A stretch of 64,000 nt of DNA from Distichodus sexfasciatus (GCA_032718565.1 JAVGVS010000231.1:499548-563547), one strand, 5' to 3'; shown: positions 43,848 through 56,629, counted from the stretch's first letter. Program-made: numbers and translations. The notes: a model not told the origin generated them from the sequence alone.

Positions 43848-43870
43848 CTCTCACACACACACACACACTA
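43305..43870. repeat. (CA)n / CTGCACACACTCTCTCTCA tandem array
   Basis: About 565 bp of CA runs broken by CTGCACACACTCTCTCT cassettes at irregular spacing. It sits just upstream of the GA-rich tract before the first coding exon. Long Thr/His and Cys/Val frames are artefacts. Confidence 0.95.
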
Positions 43871-44761
43871 TTACTCATAACAAAACACAGGCAAAACAAA
43901 GGCAACAGCAGAACAACAAAGAGGAGTGTAAATGTAACAGACCGGCAGTATGATGTGTGTGAGCGTGCTCGGTAGTGGTCATAGGGTCATTATTTAAACC
44001 TGAACTGCGTAAGTGTCTTTAAGAGCGCACTTCTTCCTAAGAATAGTTAGAATTTTAAGATCAGATATTTGTGCAGCTGGAACAAGACTGAGCTTCTGAA
44101 TATCAGGTTGATATAACTGGTACTGGCAGACCTTCTCCTTTGCCTTTTGTAGCACTATATCACACACACACTTCCCTACGTACAGTATATCACAAACATC
44201 TGTGTCTAATTAGATGAAAAGTGAAGCTTCTGCTCGTTGTAATTTCTCCTGCTCATTAATTAGCAGCCTCCTTGCTTGAGACGCTGGTCTGTCCTGTCAG
44301 TGTTAAGCTTCAGGTCAGCAATTAAAATAAGAAAGAGTCACGTCTCACATCCACTTGCATCATCTCTTCTCCACTTACAGCTTGAGTAAATGGCAGTAAA
44401 GGATGGTGTAAGGTGAAGCAGGGCAGGGAGTCTCTCTTTGTCTCAGCGTGGCAGCAGCAGTTTGCTCGTGTGAATATTGATAGCTTCATATTTGTGTAAG
44501 GACAGATTTATGCAGGTTTTTGGCTCCGTCTCGGGCTCCAGGTTGCCGTTACAAGCGGCTCGGGACACGTCTGGCTTTGTGGAGTTTTGTGCAGAAATAT
44601 CTCCCTACACACGACATGGTATTGAACGTATTTACAGCATGTCAAGCTTATAGACAAAAGTGGAATTCTGCTGCACCTTCACTCCCCTGGAGCTTGTCGA
44701 AGAGTAAAACTGTACTGACTGGAGTTACACTGAAGAGGTACAGCATGGGAAATCTCTGCTG

Positions 44762-44798
44762 TAGTGTGTGTGTGTGTGTTTGTGTGTGTGAGAGAGAG
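44762..44798. repeat. (GT)n(GA)n microsatellite
   Basis: GTGTGTGTGTGTGTTTGTGT followed by GTGTGAGAGAGAGA. Confidence 0.75.
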
Positions 44799-44982
44799 AT
44801 AACAGGACTGACTTCAGCAGCTGCTTCTGATAGCCTAATATTAAATCTGTCCTGTATGAAGCAAAAGAAAGTGAATTTCTGTAGAAAAGTTCAGATGTTT
44901 CATAATAAACACACACACAATACGAGCTGTTCGTCCCTTATCACTACAACCTGGTCTGGCACCAGTAGGGTTAGGAACAGTT

Positions 44983-45220
44983 TGAGTTGCATGATATTAT
45001 TGGCCAATGTCGATACCGATAAATGAGTTAAGACTGAGCGCAGAGTTGAACGTGTAAAGACAAGATTTTGCTCATGAATGTTCCATTGCGTGCTTAGAAT
45101 TTTGGCAAAAAATAACCACACATTTTAAGACAGAAGGCGCAGGCCGTAGAAAATCCCACATGGACTTAAGACATGTCTAGCACAAGCGCTACCTTTCCCA
45201 CGTACAATAAATACATCAAT
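44983..45220 (+). mobile_element. hAT-type relic, TAGTGATGCACGATA family
   Basis: Short copy with GTTGCATGATATTATTGGCC, CGATACCGATAAATGAG, TTCCATTGCGTGCTTAGAAT and TAGCACAAGCGCTACCTTTC; the core is missing. Confidence 0.55.
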
Positions 45221-45624
45221 GGGGCAGTCGGTAGTTTAAGAGATAAAATAATCATCAGATTAATCAATCAACATAAACTCATTACTATCCTCTGTGTACA
45301 GCATCAAATCACCTTTAAGGTTAGTTGCTGCGCTCGTCTGGTCATCACTGTGCTCTCAATTAACTTCATCACTTACTGTCCTGATAAATCACAGCGGGAT
45401 GATGCAAGCACAAGCTCAGTAAACCTCCAGACCCCACAGTCTCACTGAGATTCTCTAAGATTCTCCCACTTCAACATCAATCAGCTCTGCTCTCGGCTCC
45501 GGTGCAGGAGAACAACTCCACTCGGCTCCACTGCCGGGTTTTACACTGCGCTCAGATTCCACATAGCGACTGTCACTCGCAATCTGTCACACTCCCTTAC
45601 CCACAGTGCCACATTTACTAACCC

Positions 45625-46020
45625 GGGAAGAGGAGGAGGAGGAGAAACATGATGAGGAGGAGAAAAATCAGGAGGAGGTGGAGGAAGAGGAGAAGGTGGT
45701 GGAGAAGGAGAAGGAGGGGGTGATGATGGTGGAAGAGGAGGAGTTGATGGAGGAAGAATAGGAGGTGAAAGTGGAGGAAAAGGAGAAGATTGTGCAGAAG
45801 GAGAAGGAGGGGGTGATGATGGTGGAAGAGGAGGAGTTGATGGAGGAAGTGAAAGTAGAGGAGGAAGAGGAGAAGGAGGGGCTGATGATGGTGGAAGAGG
45901 AGGAGTTGATGGAGGAGGTGAAAGTGGAGGAAGAGGAGAAGATGGTGGAGAAGGAGAAGGAGGGGGTGATGATGGTGGAAGAGGACTAGTTGATGGAGGA
46001 AGAAGAGGAGGTGAGGAAGT
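45625..46020. repeat. Purine-rich minisatellite (GGA/GAT)
   Basis: Higher-order units begin GGAAGAGGAGGAGTTGATGG at 45731, 45824 and 45893, with a variant at 45977 (spacings 93, 69 and 84 bp). The plus strand is nearly all purine plus T. Proline-rich minus-strand and Glu/Val-rich plus-strand frames are artefacts. Long purine tracts can adopt triplex structure. Confidence 0.9.
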
Positions 46021-46464
46021 AGCAGATTTTCTCCCAGCAGTGAGACAGTGTAAAGTGAGTGACATCACTGTTGTCTCATCAGACTGTCAACCACATCTCC
46101 TAGCAACACTGAGCTGAGATGATGAAGAGTTTGGAGTGAAATCTAAATCAACACGTCCGTCTCAGATCATCACATCCCTCCTTCACCAAGACAACAGCTC
46201 ATAATGTTAACACCTGCTGCATTATTATAGATATCCATCACGTCATGTCTGCACGCTGTAGTTTATTCACACGTCTGTAACCTGCCGTCAGGAGTGATGG
46301 AGGAAGTGACACATAATCTACAATGTAGACTGCGTTATATCATCGAAATACTGGTGTTTATTCCAAACCTACAGAGATGGTGAACCAGGTTTACATTTAA
46401 CACGTTACACATGTGAACCTTCATGATACAAGGTCTTCTTAAATTCACATCATTTCAAGAGATA

Positions 46465-47020
46465 GATTTCCCCAATATTTCCAGCTGATATTTGATATTA
46501 GCGCTTGTGTCAGGCTTGTCCAGAGTCCGAGGTGGGATTTTATACGGCCCGCGCTTTCTGTCTTAAAATGTCTGGTGTTATTGCAGTGGAACGTTTACCA
46601 GCAGAATCCCTCGTCTTTACGCTCAACTCTGCTGCACACGTGAAACATGTTTAACTACTAAACTGTGTGTTTGCTTCACTTAGTGAATGTGAGCTCACAC
46701 GTGGGCCGTGTCCCGAGCCGTGTACTACTGCACTTAATAGTATGGTAGGTAAGGTGCTCTTATCATACTCTTCTATGTGGTAGTATGCATCTCAGGAGCT
46801 AGCCGGGGTTGTAGCAACGTTGGAAACGCTCCGCCCTCGCTCCACTCTGCTTTAATGCTCGCTGTGCAGTAAGGCATGCACTGGAACTCTGGCAAACAAA
46901 ATATCTCGTCTTTACACACTCGACTGTGCCTTCCTCATTTATCGGCATCAGTGTTAACATCGACAGAAAATAAGCGTGAAAATATCAGATGTCAGCATCA
47001 GATAACAATTCCCATGTCGT
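46465..47020 (-). mobile_element. hAT-type element, TAGTGATGCACGATA family
   Basis: Uninterrupted minus-strand copy: TTAGCGCTTGTGTCAGGCTT, TTACCAGCAGAATCCCTCGT, GTGTACTACTGCACTTAATA and right end ATAACAATTCCCATGTCGTG. It has the core without the insertion seen at 23091-23960. Confidence 0.6.
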
Positions 47021-47191
47021 GGGAATATTATTATATCACTAATATTATATATTATGTATGTCTTAAGTGGAAGATATGATCTGATGGAGGTGCGCTACTG
47101 TTCTAGACTGTCACGGTATGTTTATAACTAAACAAACATTTCACTTCATTTCTTAAGAGGAGGCATGAGTCAGTGAGTGAGTGTGTTTTAT

Positions 47192-47214
47192 AGTGTGTGT
47201 GTGTGTGTGTGTGA
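47192..47214. repeat. (GT)n microsatellite
   Basis: GT run of about 11 units. Confidence 0.8.
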
Positions 47215-47702
47215 TTCAGCAGAGACAGCTGCAGTACCGGTAAGACTTCCATTAGGTCATCAGGGACATCAAATAGCCTGATTACAGGAACTCACTTGGC
47301 ATGAAATAAAATACAACACTACACACCTCCCTTCCTTCCTCCCTCTTTCCCTCTCCCTCTTCCTCATGCTCTTTTCCTGCATCGTTCACTTGGCAAGATG
47401 TGTTGAGGTAAACCCGGGTGAGTGAACGCTGCCAAATCCAGCCGAGCTATTCGCTCCCCACTGTGAGGTGTAATCAGGGTGAGAGTGTGGGAGAGTGTGT
47501 GTGTGTGTAAGAGGCCGGGTGGTTAACCCCTCCAATGAGCTGGACTTGAGCACCGCAGCGGGTCTGATGGTAATCAGCCACAGTGAAGAGACTGACCACC
47601 GAGCCACACTCAAACTCCTTCACTCTCACTAACTCTCTGTCTCTCTCTTGGTCTGATCTGATCTGATCTTTTATCTTGTTTGATTAGTCTGTTTCACTTT
47701 AG

Positions 47703-47932
47703 TAGAGATGCACTGATCCGATACGTGGACGGGATATCGGTCAAGTGTTTCCTTAAGCAGAACAGAATAATCTCAGTCTCCTGCTCACAAATACACAACT
47801 TACTCATTAAAATACACACACTTTCATTAAAAACTGTTATACTCAGCTACTCCGTAACCAGGATCAGCAGATACAAAGCCCTAGTATCAGCATCGGTATC
47901 AGATGTTAAAAGGTTGAATCGGTGCAAGCCTA
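47703..47932. mobile_element. Small hAT-type element, TAGAGATGCACTGATCC ends
   Basis: Left end TAGAGATGCACTGATCCGAT and right end AATCGGTGCAAGCCTA form imperfect inverted ends, with inner CATCGGTATCAGATG. No matching 8-bp flanks seen. A right-end piece of the same type (TGGATTGGTACATGCCTA) lies at 49643-49660. Confidence 0.55.
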
Positions 47933-48079
47933 CATATGATCTTGTTTTGTGCTTCTCCTCAAATCCAACTTGTTCAGCACTTTATAACTTTATAACCTGT
48001 GTCTGGGAAAAGCACTTTATAAATAAACGTTACTTACTTTGTCACACTCATAACTTATTAAATGTGGTTTATATAGGAT

Positions 48080-48245
48080 ATGCACTCTTTCCTTAGAAAA
48101 TTATCCCAGCTTTAACAGGTTACAGTAAACACCTTGACAGTGAAGCAAAAAAACCCAAAACAGAAGAATCATTCATTAATCGTAGTCAAAGTAAAATATT
48201 CCATTAATCGCGATATTGATTTGAGGTGAAATCGCCCAGCCCTTT
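48080..48245. mobile_element. hAT-type relic, right end
   Basis: CCCAGCTTTAACAGGTTACA through ATTGATTTGAGGTGAAATCG and CCCAGCCCT matches the right end of the element at 32001-32755. Confidence 0.5.
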
Positions 48246-48890
48246 ATAAGCTGCATGTGTGATATGTAGGTCTTATAATATAGACATTTAGTCTGTTTTG
48301 CACTTGTGTGTGTGCAAATATTGATCCTTATATTGATCTTGCACAATTTAGACCAAACCTATATGAATCACATTTCATTTATATAAAAGAATATTTTCAC
48401 CCTTTAACTAGCAAAATTCAGATCAGATACACCTTGAATGTGTCTTTCCCATGTGTCGAGATTGTTTCGATGCTACTGGAGTCAGCAGCAGTGTGAAATG
48501 TCCGTACTGACGCATTCCAGCGACTGGGAGAGGCTGACGATACGAGCTGCAGCTTTTCTGACTCAGTCAAACTCCAGTGAGCAGCGGATATCGGATTCAG
48601 CAGGGTCAAATACAAGCACATCATGAAGCAGGTCACTGAGCCATGACACTACAGATGCAGAAATATCACTTAGTACAGCCGACTCTCTGCTCAAGGCAGG
48701 ACACAGCACAAGTGTGTTTTTATGGCAGTGAAAATGTAAGATTTGATCTAAATAATAATTAAAACATACATCCATCACTTTCAGCATGTCCACACCTGTA
48801 CATGAAAACTGACCGAAAGGAGTGCAGCTGAAAACAACAGCCATCTGTGCTGCAGTGATGTGCTACGTACACACAATATGTTGGGTCAGC

Positions 48891-49025
48891 TGGTAGCATA
48901 ATCATTAGGAAGTTGGTCCCCATGGCTGGAGGGTTGCTGGTTCAAGTCCCGGACCGGTAAAGGTACCACTGAGGTACTCATGAGCAAGGTACTGTCTCCA
49001 AGCACTGCTGCCCGGGTGCCGTGTG
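48891..49025 (+). mobile_element. SINE family 1, 5' part
   Basis: Head GGTCAGCTGGTAGCATAATC, B box GGTTCAAGTCC, then GTACCACTGAGGTACTCATG. The tail is missing. Confidence 0.65.
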
Positions 49026-49686
49026 TGTGATGCTGCCTCAAACAGCTCTACGTGGCATGGAGGTAAAACCGGCCGGTCTATGGGAGTGATCTATTCAGTT
49101 ATTCATGTCCAAAGAACAGAAAAGCTGAATTTATCGTAATATGGGGCCTTTAAACTGTAGTCCTTTCTAGGCTTGGTACTGGTGTAAACCTGCTTGACCA
49201 CTGTCCCCTTTCTCACCACTAAACACAGCATTTTAAACTCAGTGCTTGGTTCTGTGTGGGCAGCAGTACTGCAGTAAAGTTGTGTTAATGTTCCACATTG
49301 GTTTGATATTGGTGCTAAACCAAGCTACACATTACAACATGTTGATAGGAAAGTGAGCAGAACAAGCAAGACAACACACTACAAGAACAAAAGTTGATCA
49401 AATCCCACCATTCTGCTGTTTAATGTGCTGAACTACACCAGGTCTTACTGGAGATCTCACTGTTCCTGATGCTGTTAGTGCTGCAGTGTTAGGGAGCGTC
49501 ACTAAATCACACACCTGGCTTTAAATCCATTACACAGAGTCTCCTCCTCACACAGAAATATACTGAATATTCCTTAATCAATACTCAGGTTCAGCCCAGT
49601 CACAGAGCACAGGTATTGATATCGGTATCAGAACTGAAACAGTTGGATTGGTACATGCCTAATGAACACAGTAGATAAGTGATTCA

Positions 49687-49835
49687 GACGGATGAATACT
49701 AGCTCCAGCACTACCACCACTGGGTTCAACAACCCAAACCAAGCTGCTGCAGGGAGACAGTAACTGTAACTGGGAAATGGAAGTCGCTCTGGATGAAGAG
49801 CATCTGCTCAATGCTGTTAGTGTAAATGTAAAGGT
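49687..49835 (+). mobile_element. SINE family 2, body and tail
   Basis: CTCCAGCACTACCACCACTG, CTGCTGCAGGGAGACAGTAA, GGAAATGGAAGTCGCTCTGG and a TGTAAATGTAAAGG tail. Confidence 0.55.
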
Positions 49836-50402
49836 AAACGATCTTTAGGTAAAACTCTACGAGGAGGGTAAGGATTTGCATAAAGGTTACAAGTGATTTC
49901 AGCATCCTCACACTCCACATGCACCACAGTGTCTCCTTGCATAAGTTTATTTGACCAGACTTTCCCATAAATTGCACGGCGGGAACGCTCGGTGCTGACG
50001 TCCTCTCGGGTCACATCACAGCAGAGATTTACGACGTCTTTCACACCGCTGAGGAAAATAAAAGTGCTTCCTGGCAGACGAAGATACCGCCTCTTATCGC
50101 TGCGTGTTGTTGAGTTCCGGCTTGCACTTAGCTATTAAAGCTGACTTTTCATCTCTCGTTTCTAAGCTCGGGGAAAACAACTGCATGTTGAAACTCTTTT
50201 GCATGCTACTTAGAAGTTGTAAAGTAGACATGAGATCTTGTTTTCTTCAGAGCAGGTAAGACCATGTGGCTGATCACGTAATAGATAGTGCTAAATTAAT
50301 AGTGCAAAACTGATGTACTACGCTGGGTAAGGGATGATCGCTGTCACTGTAATATGAAATTAATTATCTCTTGCTCTAAGCACACAGAAACAAGTGGAAA
50401 AC

Positions 50403-50600
50403 ATTTACATTTACAGCATTTAACAGACGCTCTTATCCAGAGCGACTTACATTTTCCTAATTTCAGGGACAGTTCCCCTGAGAGCAACTTAGGGTTAAGG
50501 GTCTTGCTCAGGGACCTAATGTTAGTAACGCCAAAGGTCGGATTCGAACCCACAACCTTTTGGTCCAAAGGCGAATGTCCTACCACTGGGCCACTAACAT
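50403..50600 (-). mobile_element. SINE family 2, near full copy
   Basis: Minus-strand copy: ACATTTACATTTACAGCATT, CTCTTATCCAGAGCGACTTA, GGGTTAAGGGTCTTGCTCAG, GATTCGAACCCACAACCTTT and GTCCTACCACTGGGCCACTA. It has the best kept tail of this family. Confidence 0.65.
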
Positions 50601-51320
50601 GAAACATGAAACATGAAACATGAAAACATTAATGAGGATGCGGGATCTCAGAGAAAACACAGAACGTCTGAAGTTAGAGGAGGATCTGTGTACATCATGA
50701 CCAGTCACACCAACAGAACGCCAGCGTACAACGTGCACACATTAATAAAACACATTTAAATTGGCCTCAGTTTTCACACTTGAAATTCTATGCTGCTAGA
50801 AGACCAAAAAACAACCAATTACAACAAAGTGTTGGTCACACTAATGATGTTGTTCCACAGACTTAAGAATTAAGAACACAATCTAAACCCAACTAAGCAA
50901 CTGACTTTAAAAGGAAACTTCACATGCCAACGCTGTGTCTGCTTTTAGCCAGGCCACCATAGTTACTTTAGCACTGCCGGAGGTTAGGTGTAGGGCACTA
51001 ACTCTCTTCTCTTTCTTCTTCTGAATTACCAGACTAATACTGAACTAATTTTAGCTTAATGTTGCTGAGTGGATCTTATCAAGCGGCTACAGCAACGACT
51101 CGGGATTCGAAAACATCCTTCAAACTATTTTTATATCTTCTCTTCTTTAAAAATGATGTATTAACGATAAATCTTGAACTAATGTTTATTGTGTATTAAA
51201 TGTTCATGCACCCGATCGCCCAGAGGAGGATTTGTTACACAAATTTAAAAAGTTATTCATATGAACGCAGAACCAGTGTCTCTTGAGAGCACATTTTGAA
51301 GCGGCCGGTGGAAATAAGTA

Positions 51321-51785
51321 GAGCTGAAACGATTATTCGAATAACTCGAATCATTCGATTACAAAAAATGGTCGAGGCAATTTTTCCAGAATCGAAGCTT
51401 CGTTTAATTCGTTTCACTCGCTAGTGCACGCGCCGCTTGTATCTCACACGGATGCTTATCAATGATGCACATTGTTTTTAGAGACGCGATCAAGACAAGA
51501 CCTGGTCCCTCAGTATGTGAAGGTATTTGTGAGATGTTCTGTGCACTAAAACAGAAGTAAATACGTAAAAACCCATAAATGACATTTTTGCGATGTAAAC
51601 ACGCGCCCTGTGTTCGCGAGCACCCGCGTCAGCGTCATGACTCGCTACAACGCTCGGTTTAAACGCAGCCTTCATTACAGACAAAACGCACATGTAGCTG
51701 CTGAATAACCACAACAAGCAGCGTTCTACTCACAATACAGCCGTTTATTGAGTTTCCCAGAGATTTCCCATAGTTTATTCCGTAA
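51321..51785 (+). mobile_element. hAT-type relic, GCTGAAACGATTAT family
   Basis: Left end GAGCTGAAACGATTATTCGA is best preserved here, followed by AATGGTCGAGGCAATTTTTC. The part at 51715-51785 matches 5930-5990 (ACTCACAATACAGCCGTTTA). Confidence 0.6.
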
Positions 51786-51814
51786 CGCACGCTAAACGCT
51801 TTATTATGACTTAA

Positions 51815-52420
51815 GATTTTTCATGCCTATACCTGCCAATGTCAGTAAATGAGGAAGCCAGAGTTAAGCGCATAAAGACAAGATATTTTGCTTGTGAAAG
51901 TTACACTGAACGCTCAGAATTTTGGCACAAAAATAACACTATAACTCAGAGTGGAGCGAGGGCAGAGCATTTCCAGCGCAGTGCACAACATTTTAAGAAA
52001 AAGTGACTTCCCGCCCTATGTAGTGTACCAAGTCAAATAGGGTGCGTGTGACTCCATGTGCACTACCTAGTGCGTAGAGAGCTGTTAAGCTACAACCCCG
52101 GCTATCTCCTGAGCTGCATACTACCACATAGAAGAGTATGATAAGAGCTCCTTACCTACCATACTATTAAGTGCAGTAGTACACGGCTCGGGACACAGCC
52201 CATGTGTGAGCTCACATTCACGTGTGCAGCAGAGTTGAGCGTAAAGACCAGAGATTCTGCTGGTGAACGTTCCACTGCGTGATCAGAATTTAAACACAAA
52301 ATAACACCAGACATTTTAAGACAGAAGGTGCGAGCCGTATAACATCCCACCTCGGACTCTCGACATGCCTGACACAAGCGCTACCTTTCACACGGACAAT
52401 ACATGCAGCAGCAAGTATCG
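51815..52420 (+). mobile_element. hAT-type element, TAGTGATGCACGATA family
   Basis: Plus-strand copy without the 23091-type insertion: CCTATACCTGCCAATGTCAG, CCCGCCCTATGTAGTGTACC, CATACTATTAAGTGCAGTAG and CACAAGCGCTACCTTTCACA. It follows the relic at 51321-51785 directly. Confidence 0.6.
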
Positions 52421-52424
52421 GAAT

Positions 52425-52510
52425 CCCACCACTGGGTCCCTGAGTAAGACCCTTAACCCCAAGTTAGTGCAGGGATGTCTCTTAAGAACAACTGTACATG
52501 TAAATGCATT
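52425..52510 (+). mobile_element. SINE family 2, body
   Basis: CCACTGGGTCCCTGAGTAAG, ACCCTTAACCCCAAGTTAGT and TACATGTAAATGC. Confidence 0.5.
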
Positions 52511-53873
52511 TTCACCATCTGCATTGTGTCATTTGCAGCAGCTCTAATCAGAAACCAACATTAATGTGTCCTGAGTAATGTCCGTGCAGAGCTTTTTTAA
52601 GGATGATGATCTGTGAAACAAATCCACATTTGAACACTGGTGATTTAGACTCCTCACATCTCCAAGCTTCTTTAATACACCAACCTCTCATCTCTAATGC
52701 TGCCAATTTCACAACATTATGTTTATCCCCAGTAGAACTTTAAGCAGCAACATTACTCTTATGGTTACAGTGTTAGTGGCGTGGGAGAGACGTCATGAAA
52801 GACGGCATTTATCTGGTGCTTAATGATTAGATTCGCTTCAACGCAGGTAACGTAGCTGAGCAATTTCCACTCTACCATTAAAGCAAAGTTATTTTTGCAT
52901 CACATCATTAGACCAAAGTAAAACTCACAACTTTTCTCCACGAACAACAATAATCAGTTCACTTTCATTTCCACTGCAGCAATGAACTCTCACTTCAAAT
53001 AAATATTAAACTAAAAAAATCACAGTGGGTTCAGCTGCCTGCTTATTTCCTCTTCCTTCTTTATTTTCATGAAGCAATTATTAAATTGAAATGTGGAAAA
53101 CATGTGAAATGTGCACTTCTTTTAAGACCAGCTGGAGGCCTCGGCTGTGAGACTCCCAAATCAGAAATGCCTCAGTGGAGATAAACACAAATTCATTTTA
53201 TTAATCACAAGTGGATGATACTTTCTACAGAGTCCAGCACTGTGCTGGAACAGAGCTGAGAACTACTGCAGGAGCTTCCACAGGAACATGGTGTCCATTC
53301 TCAACAAAACTCAGAGCGACTACTTAAACAAATAAATCCCACTTTCAGTGGAGTGGATCAGTCCGAGCAGGAAGTCGTGCTACAAAGAGTACGTCAAGTA
53401 CGTCTTCTAACTGCTGTAAATGTACCCAAATGTGGTAAATGTAAATGCTGTAGTACTACACCGTAACACACCCGGCACAGAGTGGAGCCTTTAATGAGGG
53501 CCCTTAAATAACCGTATATGAGCACGCCTCCACAGCAGTCCACACTAAACCAGGCTGCAGCTCATCTGGTGCTGGTCTGGTGTCTGTCAGCCTCCTCCAA
53601 CCCCGTCATCACCGCCACATGCCTGACCGCAGGACCTGCCCTGCACCTGCACGCTGTTTGTGTGGGCCACTTTCAGCACAGCGGTGACTCTGACAGGGCA
53701 GCTGTGGGGTTGTGGGAGTTGAACTCGTAGCGGTGGTTCAGGAACAGCAGGAAATGTGCAGATTTTTACACACAAGTGTGCCAGTGCCAGGCTCAGTGGC
53801 ATCCAACACACAAACCACTTTGGAGAGTGAACGAGACACAACATTACACAAGCTGTGCCTGCCGAAAGATGAT

Positions 53874-54960
53874 GGCAGGGTTCTTGCAGGTTTCAGTAAG
53901 TTAAATTTAAGACCCTTTTAAGACCTTTTAAGACCACTATGAGTAAAATTTAAGACCAACACGATGCATTACTAAAAACATTTGAATGATACCAGAAATT
54001 CTCAAAACTTTCTATTTTTTATTAATTCAGTATTAAAACAGAATCAAAATATTTGAAACTCCCTCACTCTACATTATCTAGCCTATTAATTATCCTATTG
54101 GAATCAACATGTTGAAAGCTGAATGTTGAATATGAATATACAATCGGAATATGAGTGTGAATCTGGCATGCACTAGTCTACTCGTTTTCACCCCACGCAT
54201 AGGCTATATGCCGAGTGAAAAATCATTAGGATACAATGCTATCGCACAGATCATACGATATACTGCTCTATCTGTGTGTGAGCTGCTCAGTGGTGAACAC
54301 AGAATCAACAGCTGGCCAAACTCGTTCAAGAGCCAGGGACGCCAGCGCACTGCTCCAGGATTCTCTGGCTTCAAAGTTGACAGGTGAAAAGCGAGTAAAA
54401 CTGACACGAAACGTACTGTACAAAATAAACTTACAGCCTGACTCATAAGGTATGGAGATCGCTAGGTTAAACCAGCCTAATACAGTGACGTTAGCTTAGT
54501 GCTAACAAACCACTTAGCAGGCTAACTGAAAACCACATCGTTAGCTGAACAACGCACTGCATTAACCACACAAAGATTAGCATAACACTCTAATCGCTAA
54601 CACTTATTTACGAGTAAATGAAGAAACTAATCACTAATATTACGACTACAGCAGGGAAATATGTAAAGTGAGAGACAGCTGATAGACTTACAGACACTGC
54701 TGTCGAGGGCATGTTAAAAATCTAAATTAGCCTATATGCTTGTTATTCTGTGGGACACTGATATGGAACGGTGCTTAAACTCTGCAGCGACCCTCATGCC
54801 TACTGCTGGGGACAGCTTGAAACCAGCTGCAAAAATCTGCATGATCGAGCCAAGTGTCGTTAAACACACACCTACCCATCTTTAAAAACTATACTCCTGA
54901 CAACAGTGCTCTCAAATTTTTCAGTTAGTTTGGCGGGAGATTGGGGGCTCGAGCAAATGC
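53874..54960 (+). mobile_element. DNA transposon relic, GCAGGGTTCTTGCAGG end
   Basis: Left end GGCAGGGTTCTTGCAGGTTT, then TTAAATTTAAGACCCTTTTA and repeats of TTTAAGACC. The style (short phrase repeated near the end) resembles the insert at 36588. Interior 54000-54960 is unique-looking; no right end found, so the extent is a guess. Confidence 0.4.
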
Positions 54961-55094
54961 GCGTGCAGCTGAAACCTATTTAAGAGCTCACCCGAGGTTA
55001 ACGCCCGATTCAGTCGCTCCGTCCTACATCAGTGCACAACATAGGGTGTTGGACGTTGGGTTATGAAACAAGAATTCATACGATCAGATGTGGT

Positions 55095-55232
55095 TCCACT
55101 CTAGCTCCTGCACTACCACCACTGGACCCCTGAGCAAGACCCTTAACCCCACGTAGCAGCAGGACTGACCCTGAAACTAGGACATGGAGGTCGCTCTGGA
55201 TAAGAGTCTAAATGCCGTAAATGTAGATTTGC
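55095..55232 (+). mobile_element. SINE family 2, body and tail
   Basis: CTAGCTCCTGCACTACCACC, GAGCAAGACCCTTAACCCCA, GGAGGTCGCTCTGGATAAGA, CCGTAAATGTAG. Confidence 0.55.
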
Positions 55233-56629
55233 TGGTGTTGGCAGAGTGTGATTTCAAGTTTGGTACTACAACACACCCCGGGGACAACCTCCACTCCAGC
55301 AGAAATGTGTTCTAGGAGATATAAGAGACATGCAGGAATGAATATAAATGGATGCAGGTGGGCTCAGTCATTTCTCAGCTAAATCTTTGCATCCAGGAAC
55401 CCAATAACAGTGACTAGCTTAGTTTCACAATGCCTCTGATCTAAACAACAGACTTAAAGTAAAATCCACGAGATACCATCATGAAAGAACTCCAAAGAAG
55501 CCCTGGCACAGCGTCTGTTCCCTCACTGATAACACCAGTTTCATTCATTTACTCCTACTCTGTAAGATCTATACGCAGGGCTTTGATCACGAGCCAGCTG
55601 TTCTCTTCCTCGATATCATAATGAAAGAGCTGACATACTGCTATACTTTCTGTGTATAATTCATTTTTGTCAACAGGCTTAGCTTTAAAGGCATAAAAAT
55701 TGATTTTTGTTATCAATTGTTGCAAAATCCTGCACCCAAAACTGCTAATGATCATCAATCATCAGCTAATGAAGTTATTGGGTCACGTAGCCGCTGTCCT
55801 CATTAGTTTTCATTCATTATTAGCAAAGTTGGCATTCTGGGGGAATATTCCTGTACTAAGCAATGCATGTACTGCACTGCATCAAGACATTTAAAGACAA
55901 AAGATGCTGAAGATCTGCAGTGAAGCCGGTCTGTGCTACACAGCTGGAGGTGCAGAGCACAGGAGTTTTATTGTCTGCTGCCTGCAGGTCGGTGTACAGC
56001 GGTGAGAAGGGGCCGAGTGTACCGAGCATGCAGCTGTGAGCCTCACGCCTCAATTTAGAATACGTTGGGACAGTTACAACATGTACACGGTTCAAAATAG
56101 CACTTAAACGTTGCTCATTACACAATCATCAGCACATTTCCAAGTTGCTCAAAACATCAAAATGCATCTGCATCCTCACAGTCACACATTATGAATTATT
56201 AATGCACTTAACAAATACGTTTTTTTTTACCATTTCTCTACATGTGTAAAACTAGCAGCATTCATGCATTTGTTTTTCATCTAAATTTCTCATTTACACA
56301 AATCCACGTTTCTTTATCTTGCATCACACTCTTGCCGTATTAGGATCAACTCTGTGTAGAAGCAAAGGTTCAGATCCTAGATTAAACCTAAACCTGAATT
56401 ACATGTCACAGAAAATGTGTAACGCACAAAACAGGAGAACTGAGGACAGACACATCCCCGTCCAGTGTGTTCAGGCATTATGGGCTTCAGTATTACCCCG
56501 CAGTAACCAAACAGAAGTGGGTGTGGAGCAGATCTGTTTTGAATAAGGGCAGGTGGAAGTTGGAGTGAACAGGGAGTTGGCCTCATGATGGGATGATTAC
56601 TGGTTGAAGTCCTGGACATGTACTGACCC

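Noticed and set aside
43286..43975. 229-codon frame of Thr, His, Ser and Leu
   Set aside because: Product of the CA/CTCTCT array; no coding sign outside it.
45541..46068. 175-codon proline-rich frame
   Set aside because: Read from the purine-rich minisatellite; no signal outside the repeat.
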